This document shows positions 45,920 to 56,740 of a DNA stretch of 64,000 nt, in pieces. Origin of the DNA: Larix kaempferi (Eukaryota; Streptophyta; Pinopsida; Pinales; Pinaceae); NCBI GenBank assembly GCA_027924585.1, contig BSBM01000461.1, positions 6,508,501-6,572,500 of the forward strand, written 5' to 3'. A model generated the notes under the pieces. That model was not told where the DNA came from and did not search any database. It was given only the letters and a program-made list of their open reading frames with translations. Within the stretch, counting starts at the first letter, position 1; each line of letters begins with the position of its first letter. Both the position numbers and the translations under genes were made by a program.

Positions 45920-47839
45920 ATATTTCGAATCTTTGAATCTTGCTTTAGATCTAGATTTCTTACATTTTTTGTTATTATTTCACTTTAATATTGTAGATCT
46001 GGCCTTCTACTAAGCCCATAGCTCACTTCCCTAGCCATTGGCCTTTTCTGCAGCCCACACAGTCCAAAAATCTCATTTTCGGTTATCATTTCTGGCGACA
46101 TTTGTCGTCTCATCAATCGCGGGTTTCTGCACCCATAGTCGCGATTCCATCACCGCTTTTTAGCCCTTTTTCGTGATTCTGAAAAACTAATTTTTGCATC
46201 TCGAGCATGACTGTGCAGCCCCTCAGTCGTGGTTTAATTGCAGGTTTCTCGCCCCACAGTCGTGATTTTGAAACCCTAATATGTTGTGTCCTGAGCGCGA
46301 CTATGCACCCCCTCAGCTGTAATTTAATCGTGGGTTTCTTGCCCCACATTCGCGATTTTGAAACCTTGACTATTGTGTCTCGAGCATGACTGTGCACCCC
46401 CTCATCCGTGATTTAATCGCGACTCTCGCTCGAGACAACCACGATTTCTCCTGTGCCTCCAATTCGTCTTTCTGAGTTTTGCTCATTTCGGCCCGAATTT
46501 TCCAGCCATCTCCCCTGCAATTTTTTTGGACATCCTACTGTTTTCTTTTTGCAGCATTAGGAGATTCACTCATTTTTTATGTTATTTGCTTTACCTTAAC
46601 AATTTAAAGAATTTCACATATTTTTTGAAAAGTTGTTAAAGCATTCACATTCAAATTGGTTTCATATTTACTTTTAAATTGTTTCCATATTTACAAATTG
46701 AAATCGTTATTTTAATTTGTGAATTTTCGCCCAAGCGAGGCATTTCATTTTTTGGTACATAACCACACATGCACATAATCTGTCACCAATAAATCAAAGT
46801 GAGCCTTAAAATTCTCTTAACTCAGCCAACATTCTAACCCCACTTGGGGAGCACCAAAAGAATATTGTAGATAGGTAGGATTGAGGGGATAAGTATCCAA
46901 ATAACACCCCTCACTCACTTTCATTTTGAGACATAGTGGTTGACATTTAGGTTACCAAAATCCCCTAGTAATTATTAGCATGGTTTCAAACCAATTTGTC
47001 GAAAAGGCCTCTCCCTTAGGAGGGTTGAAGTAGCCAGACTAGTTCTGGAGACCTGAGTGGACTACAGCAATCCATTCAGTCACCAAAGAATACCTACTCA
47101 TTGTTCTCATTGTACCATGCTTGTGGGAGTACAACGGTGATAGAACAAGAGCTGGAAAATCACCTTTCTGGATGTGTCATGAATGGGGTATCTTAGTGGC
47201 CTATCTTCTAGGATTGTCTACCCGGTGTCCCTCCTAGTAGGGGGATATCTAGCCTTTGGCTCTACAATGCATATTGTTTGACTTGGATTTCATCACCTTG
47301 CAGAGGATACTTCTTGTTGAATCATAATACCTTTGTCAGTTAGGTGTTTGCATGTTCTATTACCTCCCATTGGTTAGTGATTCCACCCTTTTTCATTTTT
47401 TAGGAGCCATTTGCATGTTGGTATTTTGACCACATTTTTTTATTACTCCACTTACTATAGCACAGCTGTTATAGTAAGTATTTTGAGTTTGGTTGTTGGC
47501 CTGAGTTCCATTGTTTTTTGTGCTCCCCTCTTGCACACATGGTTGCATTAGGGTTTCAAGCTTTCCACTCACCACCACCCATTATTTTTAATAGACAACT
47601 GTCACCATTGAGTCCCCGAGACGTTCTCAGTGTTTCCAGGGTGAACCCCTACAGTATGGTTCACTTGACACCACTCACCATAGACGAAGATAATTGTCAC
47701 TTGACTCCATGTGTCATCAACATAGAGCCCTGTCATCCAATTCTGATGCACCTCATTTCACATCTGACTCTGAGGCAGAATCCAAAAATTCCATCTACAC
47801 CGCACTCACTATCCCCATGGAACATCTACCACCCCTACC
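45920..47839. other. Tat element leader with a 90-bp tandem repeat
   Basis: Untranslated leader before gag. Units of 89-90 bp recur at 46203, 46293 and 46382 (GAGCATGACTGTGCACCCCC and variants with TGATTTTGAAACC). The rest has no gene. Confidence 0.55.
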
Positions 47840-49790
47840 ACCACAATGGCCACCATGGTATCCACAGCTACAACAACAACTCGCTTGGGTATGTCCAACA
47901 TGGGACCCACACCTATCTTAGGTACGCCCAACATGGGACCCACACCTACCTTAGGTATGCCCAATATGGGACCTACACCCATCATCACCACCACTACTAA
48001 GATCCCAGCAACTACTGTAACCATCCCAAACCCATCTGTAACTCATGTTGCACTTGGGGGTGCTGGCCCCTCTCACACATCTTTAGGTGGAGGGCACATC
48101 CCTTTTATAGCTAATATTCCCTTTGCGGGCAGTGGCCCAATCCATAATGCTACCACTAGCACTTATGCCCCAGCAACCATGTCACACCCTTCTACCAGTC
48201 TGCCATTTATGGCTAGTCTTAACCTACCAGACTTGGCAAGGTTAACAAATGCCCCATTAGACATGAGCCTACTTGGCCCCCCATGCCCACAAAACTCCCG
48301 TCAGACATCCCAAAGTTTGAAGGGAAGGCTGGTGAAGACCCACAAAATCATGTTATGTCTTTTCACCTATGGTGTTCCTCAAACTCCATAGTCGATGATT
48401 CTATTCGCCTCCGACTTTTACAAATAACTTTCACCAGCTCAGCATCCAATTGGTATATTGAGCAGCCCCATGGGACACACCCTACATTTACATCCTTTGC
48501 CTCAAATTTCCTACAGTTCTTTCAATTACCCGTCCTCTATGATGCAGGAATAGAAATACTATTGTCTTGTAGATAGAACACAGTCACCCATATCACATAT
48601 CATATTCATGAGTGGTGTAAGCAGCATAGTCTATGCAAGATCAAACTAGACGACCGTATTTTCTTGGATTGGTTCCTAAAATCTCTCCTTCCACTCATAG
48701 CCAAGGATGTAGCTTCTGAACGACCCCAATCGGAAGAAGAAGCCATTTTAAAATCCTAGCAGTTCGACTTAATCTACGCCCAGTCTGGCTATCTATACAC
48801 CATATTACCTGATGCTCCACGCGGTGATCCATCTCAGAACGATGCGTAGGGGGAATGCCATGGCGCCGATGGCATCATTGGCTAGGTTATGTAAGAGAAC
48901 AAACCAATCCCCATGATGAGTACCAATAACGCCCCAGACCTTTCTAGGGCTGTAACATCTTATTCTGGAGCTACAACTTCGTATGATCCAATGACGCACA
49001 CTCACCACACTCATGGACCCTCATGTCCACCACAGTGTTATGGGAAAACACCCTCAGGTTATGCACCACCTACATACTATAACTAGTAGGCCAATCATAC
49101 CCCGGTTCACCCACAAGCCCAATCGGCTTATTACCCTCAATAGGCAGCACCTTCTGCCCCAACACTTCCAATAGCTCAAGGTTACCAACAACCACAACAA
49201 GCACTGGGTCCACCTCCAAACCCTCCTACTTATTATCCACTACATCCTGTTGCAGTACCTGCACGACCTCAAAACACCCCTACTACCCAAGGGCAAGTAT
49301 ACACACAACAAAACCAACCCCAAAACCCGAAAAACTAGCGTAACCAAGGAGGTCAATAGAACTGCGAAAGAGGACGTAACTGCGGAAATAATCAACCTCA
49401 AAACCAAGGCAGCCGGCCACCTAATCCCCTGAATAATAATAACGCTTCCCCCGCCAACCAAAACCTTGATCGTCCACTGAAACAAGGTAAAAATCCTAAC
49501 TTAAGAACAAACCACCCATGTTCCTTTTGTTCGGTATACGGCCAATACACACATAATTGCGACCATTTGGAGAAAGCACGTCAAATTTGGGCCAATCTTA
49601 ATGCTCATGCAACCTCAAACTATAACATTATAGAAGACTTAGCCCAGTCCCCCGCTACTATGTCCATTCTATAAGTCCTAAAAAACTGTCCTGCACAGAG
49701 GAAATTATTGTTGTCTGCCATTGGTTCCATAGACCCTAATGACTCCCATATGATGGCATTCGACTTAGACTAAGCTGAACCACATTTTTT
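47840..49790 (+). pseudogene. Tat gag
   Basis: The N-terminal part is a Pro/Thr-rich low-complexity region including three 33-bp repeats (47886-47982) reading LGMPNMGPTP-like units. After a frameshift near 48280 comes the retrotransposon gag core (LPSDIPKFEGKAGEDPQNHV, SFHLWCSSNS, ASNWYIEQPHGTHPTFTSFA), then stops at about 48574 and later. A zinc knuckle CSFCSVYGQYTHNC at about 49519-49560 has Gln where the usual His stands. Gag forms the particle and binds RNA. Decayed by stops and shifts. Confidence 0.8.
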
Positions 49791-49837
49791 TTGCCACTAG
49801 CTTTTCAGGTTTCTATATCCATTCGAAACCTTGTCAT

Positions 49838-50957
49838 TCATCCATGCATCATCGATGAAGGCGCCTCCACCTGCATAATGTCGACTTTTGTCTAGTAGAA
49901 ACTCAGATCCCCCACACTGCAGCCATCCACTACCGCATTGGGATCTTACGATGGTCGTTCAGCTCAACCACACGGCCTGTTAGTCAACGTACCCATGCAG
50001 TTGGGGGGAAAAATGGTTCTCATAGACATAGATGTCATTAACGCCCAGTTTGACTACAACGTCCTATTAGAACGAAGTTACATGTATAAAATGAAAGTTG
50101 TCACTTATTCCGTCTTCCGCCTCATGATGCTTCCCCATGAAGGATGCATAGTCAAAATCGACCAGATAACACAACACAATCCTAATTCCCTTGCAGCACC
50201 TGCAAACATTCTATCTACGACTGAACAACCCATTCATAGTGCACCTACATCATTCATCTCCTCAGTCAAACCAGGGATATATTCAGATACTCCCATGACC
50301 TCCATGTTCCAATCTATCCCACCCCCCTTGCGGATAACTAAAATATTTAATTTATGCACCCTTTCGCACAACACACAGCCACATACTCAACAAACACCAT
50401 TACTGCCACAACCACCCGCAGTTCCTAGTCACATCGGAGCAACACCGATTCATACTATCCCATTCTTATTTCCTCCTTCAGCAGTCATCAGCACGCCAGT
50501 AATGGCTACGCCAAATCTTCCAGCTTTAACATTAGGACTACCTGTGTGGTACCTACCTGCACCGACCCCTCCCCCGACACCGAATGTCATTTTACAACCA
50601 GTGCAACCCATCAATACTTCAAACCATCCACCAGCTAGCATAGTGAACATCCAAAACCGACCACCATCGACTGGGACCACAGCATCAACATCTAGTAATG
50701 CTCCCCCTCAACTTCGTTACAATGGGGCTAGAGGCCCACAAACCTACACCACTAGACCCACAACCCACACTGCCCCACCAACTCCCAAGTTGGCAAAGAA
50801 TCCCCTAACAATCTGTGTTCCCCCTAAAGGCTCTTTGTGCAATGATATATTCCATGCTACCCATCAATGTCCACAATTACCAGCACTCCAAGAACACATG
50901 AAAATGTTGGATGATGACACTAACATTCCAGTTGTCAAACTTGAACTGCCCCCTTAG
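49838..50957 (+). pseudogene. Tat protease and proline-rich linker
   Basis: The frame reads IDEGASTCIMSTFV-stop then SYDGRSAQPHGLLVNVPMQL, LIDIDVINAQFDYNVLLERS, which is the gypsy aspartic protease of the Tat group; the active-site triplet is DEG instead of a canonical D(S/T)G. From 50173 the same frame runs into about 240 codons rich in Pro/Thr/Asn and ends in a second Cys-containing segment. The linker is open for 339 codons from 49938. Confidence 0.75.
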
Positions 50958-51160
50958 CCTCGCAATAAATCGCTGCGTACCAACCACCCTTGTACGATAT
51001 GCAACATTTACGGCCATTACTCACATTACTACCCCGATCTACCGGATTATAGAGCAACTCTATACGAATTCAATAATGTCAACCTGGAGATATCCCCCCC
51101 TCTCATTGAGGAAATATACCCCCCAAGTCTTCCTCTTCGGAAGAAATCAATACCATTTAT

Positions 51161-52940
51161 ATGATTTCATCCACCTACGTGCCTCAACCAATTAATTTGA
51201 TGACGCACTACTTCCGTAGTGACGAGGAAATCCTAGAAACACTTACTGCACCTGAATACCCCTGGGATGATATGCACCATCGGTCATACTTCATCCCTGA
51301 GGTATCTACCTCCACCATAGCGAACCAACTATCCATCGAATCCAAATATTTTTTACCAACTAAGGTCGACTGGTTTAAAGATCTTATCCCAGCCCTAGAT
51401 GCCTTTGAAGAAGGTAATATGGCCAACATTTTGCCTATCATAAAAATTGATATCTCCACCACACCTGGAAAACCTGAACTTATCTCCTTAGGGGCATCAT
51501 GCACTGAAGAGGAAGTTCAATCCTATAAGAAACTCTTCCAAGAGTTTCACGATGTTTTTTCCTTGTCTTACACCGAGATGCATGGTCTCGATCCTACCAT
51601 TGTAGAACATCACATAGACACTTGGCCTAACATACCACCTATCTACCAGAAACAATGTCCCATTCACCCATCTAAGCTTCCAGCCGTTAAGGCTGAAATT
51701 GAAAAGCTTCAAGTAGTAGGGTTCATATACCATATCACTTATACCACTTGGGTTTCCAACCCAGTGGTAGTCAATAAAAAATTGGGCACCATTCGTGTCT
51801 ATACTGATTTCCGCGACCTCAATCTAGCTTGTCCCAAAAACAACTTCCCAACACCATTTATCGACCAATTAATCGATGCATGTGTGGGGCATGAGGTACT
51901 ATCCTTCATGGATGGTTTCTCCGGGTATAACAAAATTCAAATCCGCAAGGAAAATCAATACAAAACTGCTTTCACCACCCCATGGGGCACTTTTTCCTAT
52001 CGCATTATGCCTTTCGTCTCAAAAATGCTGGAGCCACATTCCAACAAGCCATGACTTATTGTTTTCATGACCTGATTAATATCATATTGGTTTACCTAGA
52101 CGACCTCATGGCTCAATCTAAGAAATGATCTGACCATCTAGACGACCTTCGACAAGTCTTCTTGCATTGTTGCAAATACCAAATCCACTTGAACCCACTC
52201 AAGTGTGTCTTTTGCATTCCAGTAGGTCGTCTATTGGGTTTCATCATTTCAGAAAAAGGAATCACCGTAGACCCATTAAAGGTCCAAGCCATCATGGACC
52301 TACCATCACCTCGTACACTAAGGCAGCTACAAATCCTTCAAGGGAGGTCCAACTTCCTCCACCGCTTTGTCCCCAATTACGCCACAATAGTTCATGGTTT
52401 CCTTCATTTTCTATGCCTTCATACCCGTTTTGTATGGGACGACCAAGTGGAAGGAGCTTTCACAGACCTGAAGAAAGCACTCACTAATGCCCCCTTGATT
52501 TCTCCTCCGGATTTCACAAGAGACTTTATCCTTTACGTTTCGACATCCAATTATGCCATTTCTGGAGTACTCGTCCAAGAAGACTCTGGTTGTCAAGAGC
52601 ATGTCATTTACTATGTAAGCCAAACCGTATCAGGCCCACCACTGTGCTACCAACATGAATAGAAAATGGCCCTCGCAGTCGTCTTTTAAGTACAGAAGTT
52701 GCGCCATTACATTCTCCTCAACCATACCACAATTGTCGCAAATTCCAACCTAATGGTCTATCTCTTAAATCATCGCCTTTTGCAAGGCCGCGTAGCTAAA
52801 TGGGTGATTATCCTACAAGAATATGACCTAACTTTCAAAACCCCAAAGAGCACCAAATCCTTAGCACTCACTCAACTTATTATGGATCTACCACCCTCAT
52901 CGTCATCACCAGCTATCAATATCGATCTAATTGACGACTA
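51161..52940 (+). pseudogene. Tat reverse transcriptase and RNase H
   Basis: The frame 51161-52054 has RT N-terminal blocks (HHIDTWPNIPPIYQKQCPIH, IRVYTDFRDLNLACPKNNFP, GFSGYNKIQI, KTAFTTPWGTFSYRIMPF). A one-base loss near 52015 shifts the frame just before LKNAGATFQQAM; the catalytic LVYLDDL follows at 52090-52107. TGA 52126-52128 and a TAG near 52660 break the continuation. The RNase H part reads FVWDDQVEGAFTDLKKAL, ILYVSTSNYAISGVL and VIYYVSQTVSGPPL, down to LIMDLPPSSSSP. Reverse transcription is abolished in this copy. Confidence 0.85.
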
Positions 52941-53040
52941 GTTATTCATCGTCTCATCTGACGACCCTTAGTACGGTGACATTTTGGTTTACCTCCATAC
53001 ACAGAAGTTTTGACCCAATATTGACCATGATGGACGTCGT

Positions 53041-54330
53041 CACATCCCCCACCATGCTCTCCTTTATCTCCTCTTAGGCGATGTCCTCTATCGACGTGGT
53101 ATCGACACAATCCTACGACGTTTCCTTTCTCGAGAAGAAGCAGAATAAGTACTTAATGATTGTCATAGCGGTGCTTGCGGCAACCATTTATCTAGAATGA
53201 CCACTGCCCAAAAGGTAATCCACGCCGGTTATTTTTGGCCCTCATTATTTACTGATTGCATCACAACAGTCAAACATTTCCAAAATTGCCAGCTCTTTGC
53301 CCCTAAAGCAAGGACTCCCCCTGCCCCACTACATCCAGTAATCACTGTTGGTCCCTTTTGCAAATGGGCCATCGACTTCATAGAATGTAACCCAGCATCA
53401 TCTTGCAGGCATAAACACATCATTGTGGCCGTTGATTACTTTACTAAATGGATAGAATCCATGCCTAATTACAACTACAAATCTGACACTGCAGCCCGCT
53501 TTTTCCTCAACCATGTTATTGGTCGTTATGGAATACCAAAGCAACTCGTCTCAGACAATGGTTCTCACTTTGAGGACTCTGTTTGGTGAGAATTGTCAAC
53601 CCTCCTTAAGTTTGAACATCATTTCTCTTCCGCCTACTACCCCCAAGGGAATGGCCAAGTTGAAGCTATTAACAAAATTTTGAAGACTATCCTCTAGTGC
53701 ACTGTCGACCGACATAATTCCAATTGGCATCTTCTTTTTCCTGTACTATGAGCTTACCGCACGTCCACTAAAACTGCCACTGGTTTCATCCCTTTCCATT
53801 TGGTTCACAGCATAGAATTTGTCCTCCCAATTGAGTTTCAGATCCCAACATTGCATATCGCCATCGAAATCCTCCCAGATACTTCACCAATTGAACAACT
53901 CTTACTTCTTTTAGAGCAATCCGACAAAGATCACCGCACAACTCTCCAAACAATGGAAGCCACAGAGAACCGATCCAAATTCAGTTATGATAAACATGTT
54001 CACCCACGAGCATTTAGTAAAGGAGACCTTGTACTCATTTACAATCAAGCCCATGACAAAAAGGGTAAAGGAAAATCCGAATCCATGTGGCAAGGCCCAT
54101 ACATTATACACACTTTCCTTGGACATGGGGCATACATTTTCACCGATTCAGAAGGTAACCCCATGCACAACCCTAGTAACGGGTTGTACCCAAACGCTTT
54201 TATCCATAAAAATATTATGGACACCACAGTATGCATTGTACAGTTTTTAATTCTTTTTTTCACTGTAAACTTTCAAAACCTTACATTTTTATCTTTTCCT
54301 ACACAAATGGATCCTGTTTCATTTCACTAT
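53041..54330 (+). pseudogene. Tat integrase
   Basis: Zinc-binding region around CHSGACGNHLSRMTTAQKVI to VKHFQNCQLFAPK; the first Cys of the usual CxxC is Phe here. Catalytic core has KWAIDFIE, LVSDNGSHF and YYPQGNGQVEAIN as the D, D and E carriers. Stops at 53587, 53695 and 53746 interrupt it. The C-terminal part (53800-54300) reads FSYDKHVHPRAFSKGDLVLI and WQGPYIIHTFLGHGAYIFTD, the post-core domain with the GPY/F-type motif. Frame leads on into the second RNase H. Confidence 0.85.
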
Positions 54331-54726
54331 ATCGGTTTCGCTAATAGTACAAGCCGCTAGTCTCCAAATCTTGCCTCCGCAGCTTGGGTACTCTATTCCC
54401 CCTCACATGAGTTGATCCACCTCGATGGATTGTGTATAGGAGCTGCTACCAATAACTAGGCTGAGTATGATGCTGTGACCGGTATCCTAACTGCTGCCCT
54501 CCAGATGGGCATAAGTCACCTTCACGTCTTCCTTGACTCCCAGCTTCTTGTTTCTCAGCTCAACATTTGTTACCAGGTATGCGATCCTTGCCTCTTTAGA
54601 AAATTCCTGCGCACTAAACAAATGATTAGATACTTTGAATCCATTTCATTCACTCATGTCCCAAGAAATCTCAACAGTGTAGCAGACCAAATGGCTAATA
54701 ACATTCTAGATTGGCATGTCAACTAA
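54331..54726 (+). pseudogene. archaeal-type RNase H (aRNH) after integrase
   Basis: In the same frame as integrase: GFANSTSR-stop, AAWVLYSPSHELIHLDGLCI, ATNN-stop-AEYDAVTGILT, HLHVFLDSQLLVSQLN, SFTHVPRNLNSVADQMANNI. This is the second RNase H of Tat elements. The first catalytic Asp (expected in TDGSS) is Asn in FANST, so the domain would be inactive even without its two stops (54358-54360 and one near 54457). Its location downstream of integrase differs from the element at 60802-64000. Confidence 0.75.
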
Positions 54727-54840
54727 AACATGTAGGACATCAAAACATACATCACATAAGCATTTAAAAATCAAACAAAAGAAACCATCATAGTATTGCA
54801 TCCATGTGCATACACAACTGTATACTAAAAAATGCATCCA

Positions 54841-54846
<6 letters not shown>

Positions 54847-54910
<64 letters not shown>
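54847..54910. repeat. (TA)n microsatellite
   Basis: Uninterrupted (TA)32. It separates the aRNH on the plus strand from the 3' end of the antisense gene. Confidence 0.95.
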
Positions 54911-54913
<3 letters not shown>

Positions 54914-55035
54914 ATAATGTCAAAAGAGTGCCCTTAGCACCCACATATACAAAAACTACATAGTCGTACATCATATGTATCAGCAAAAAGCCCCCCCATA
55001 TGCTCATCATCATTTGGGGGCAGGTAGTAGACAGA

Positions 55036-56427
55036 CTAGTCCTCCTCCTCTAGATCAAACTGGTCCTGAACCCTCCTCTCTACTGCCAACATAGCAATCT
55101 GCCTCAGAATCGACCTCCACTCATGCGGAGCATCGTAACATGCCTCTAAGACCTCTCGGTCCAACTCCCTCGAGCCATCATCTTCCACACCATCCAGTAA
55201 TCCCTCAATGGTAGCCCGTATATCATTTGCCTCCCTAGCACTACCACGGCGACGTACGAATCCTCACGTAGGTGGAGGAGGTAATCGAGATACCACCAGT
55301 ACATGACCTCTATGGACCAGATGCCCCAGTGGAGGCCCCGGACCCACATCTGCGATAACCAACACTCAGAGAAGTCAACATCGTAAGAACAACCCTAACC
55401 ATCATAATGTACAAAACCAATAAATATATAAACATGATGTAGAAAACAAAAACATATACATACCATCTGGCCCCCAGGCCTATCCTGCAACTCATGGAAT
55501 CTCGATATCACCACGAAAGTCCATGCCCCGATAGGGAAAATTATTGAACAGAACCCGCATATGCTCCCGCTGCTGGTACATCTCAGTAGTAAAAAACTAC
55601 CTTGACCCCCCACCACCACAGTGAGACATCATCTCGCCCCACCGCACCATCCGCAGCTCAAGGACACCACCATCCCGGACCGGATTATGGGGCCATAAAG
55701 TAGGCACCCGCTAAAAGAAAAAACAACATAAGAAGGAGGCATAACGGAAGTTCCCCCCAAACTGACTCACCTCGTTCAACTTTTGCTGAACACAAGCCAG
55801 GAACATCTGTCCCCAGGCATAGTATGTCCTAGTCATAACCCGATGTACCAACATCATCTTCCCACCCAACAATTCGTGCGGCGCCTGAGACCCAAGTACT
55901 TGCAGCATGCAAGCCGCAACCACTCTCATAGCCGAATCCTCTATATCGATAACTGACAATGCATTCGCATGCACTCGGGACCCCATACGACAAAATATCT
56001 CCAGAAGATCCTCTATGTCAATATATCCCTGTATCCTAGGTTGTGTATCTCCTATCACACCTAAATGGGGTAAACCAGTCAAAAAATAAACATCCATCAA
56101 GGTGAGGTCCAACCTCTCACCTTGAATCATGAAGGCCTAAAGGGCCAGATCCCAGAATCTGACCTACTTGGTCAGCAATAACCGTGCTGACTGCATAATA
56201 GGCACCTGGGAAAACTTCATCAGTCCACCTGCTTCCAACGTAGCCAAAGCATCGTGGTCCCCATCGATAACCTCCATCAAATCAACAGGCATCTCCCTCT
56301 CCCTCCATACAGGCCTTAGGACTCTGATCATCCTACCAAAAAACATAGAAAATATTTCAGAAAAATTGTACCAATTTTTTTTCCCTAGTAACGATCTAAA
56401 TCGCGGTTGTGGGACCCACAGCCACAA
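55036..56427 (-). pseudogene. antisense spliced gene in the Tat element, plant-mobile-domain-like
   Basis: Minus-strand exons 55771-56427, 55464-55710 and 55036-55349 join at GT-AG sites (GAG|GTGAGT...TTTTAG|CGG, 60-bp intron; GATG|GTATGT...TCGCAG|ATG) in one frame of about 405 codons with no frameshift. Six stops break it (56164-56166, 56137-56139, three in exon 2, one in exon 3), all explainable as C-to-T or G-to-A changes. The pattern GLMKFSQVP, RLLLTK-stop-VRFWDLAL-stop-AF, GERLDLTLMDVYFLTGLPHL, then AMRVVAACMLQVL and VHRVMTRTYYAWGQ resembles the plant mobile domain of MAIN/MAIL1 (W, E-x-T-x-DV-x-x-L-x-GLP). The C-terminus is acidic (QFDLEEED). A TTTTTTGGTAG acceptor just inside exon 1 suggests a further 5' exon. 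Antisense ORFs are known in some Tat elements; whether this one is expressed is unknown. Confidence 0.65.
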
Positions 56428-56740
56428 TCCAAATCACGACTATGAAGGCCACCGTCGTGATCCAAATCGTGACTGTGAAGGCCACAGCCGCGATCCAAAT
56501 CCAGATTGTGAAGGCCACAACTGCGATCAAAATCCTGACTGTGAAGGCCACAGCCGCGATCCAAATCCAGACTGTGAAGGCCACAGCCGCTATCCAAATC
56601 CCAACTGTGAAGGCCACAACCATGATTCCAATCACGACCATGAGGGCCACATTCGCAATTGAGATCACGATTATAGAGTTCATAGCCACGATTCGAGATT
56701 GCAACTGTAGAGCTCTAAGCCGCGATCGGAATTGCGCAAA
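56396..56740. repeat. 33-bp minisatellite, open on both strands
   Basis: About ten units of 33 bp, such as GACTGTGAAGGCCACAGCCG followed by CGATCCAAATCCA. The plus strand reads an 11-residue repeat (DPNPDCEGHSR), and the minus strand is open too. It lies immediately upstream of the antisense gene's first exon, where a promoter would be expected. No function shown. Confidence 0.85.

Noticed and set aside
54706-54915. ORF of alternating Tyr/Ile
   Set aside because: Translation of the (TA)n microsatellite.
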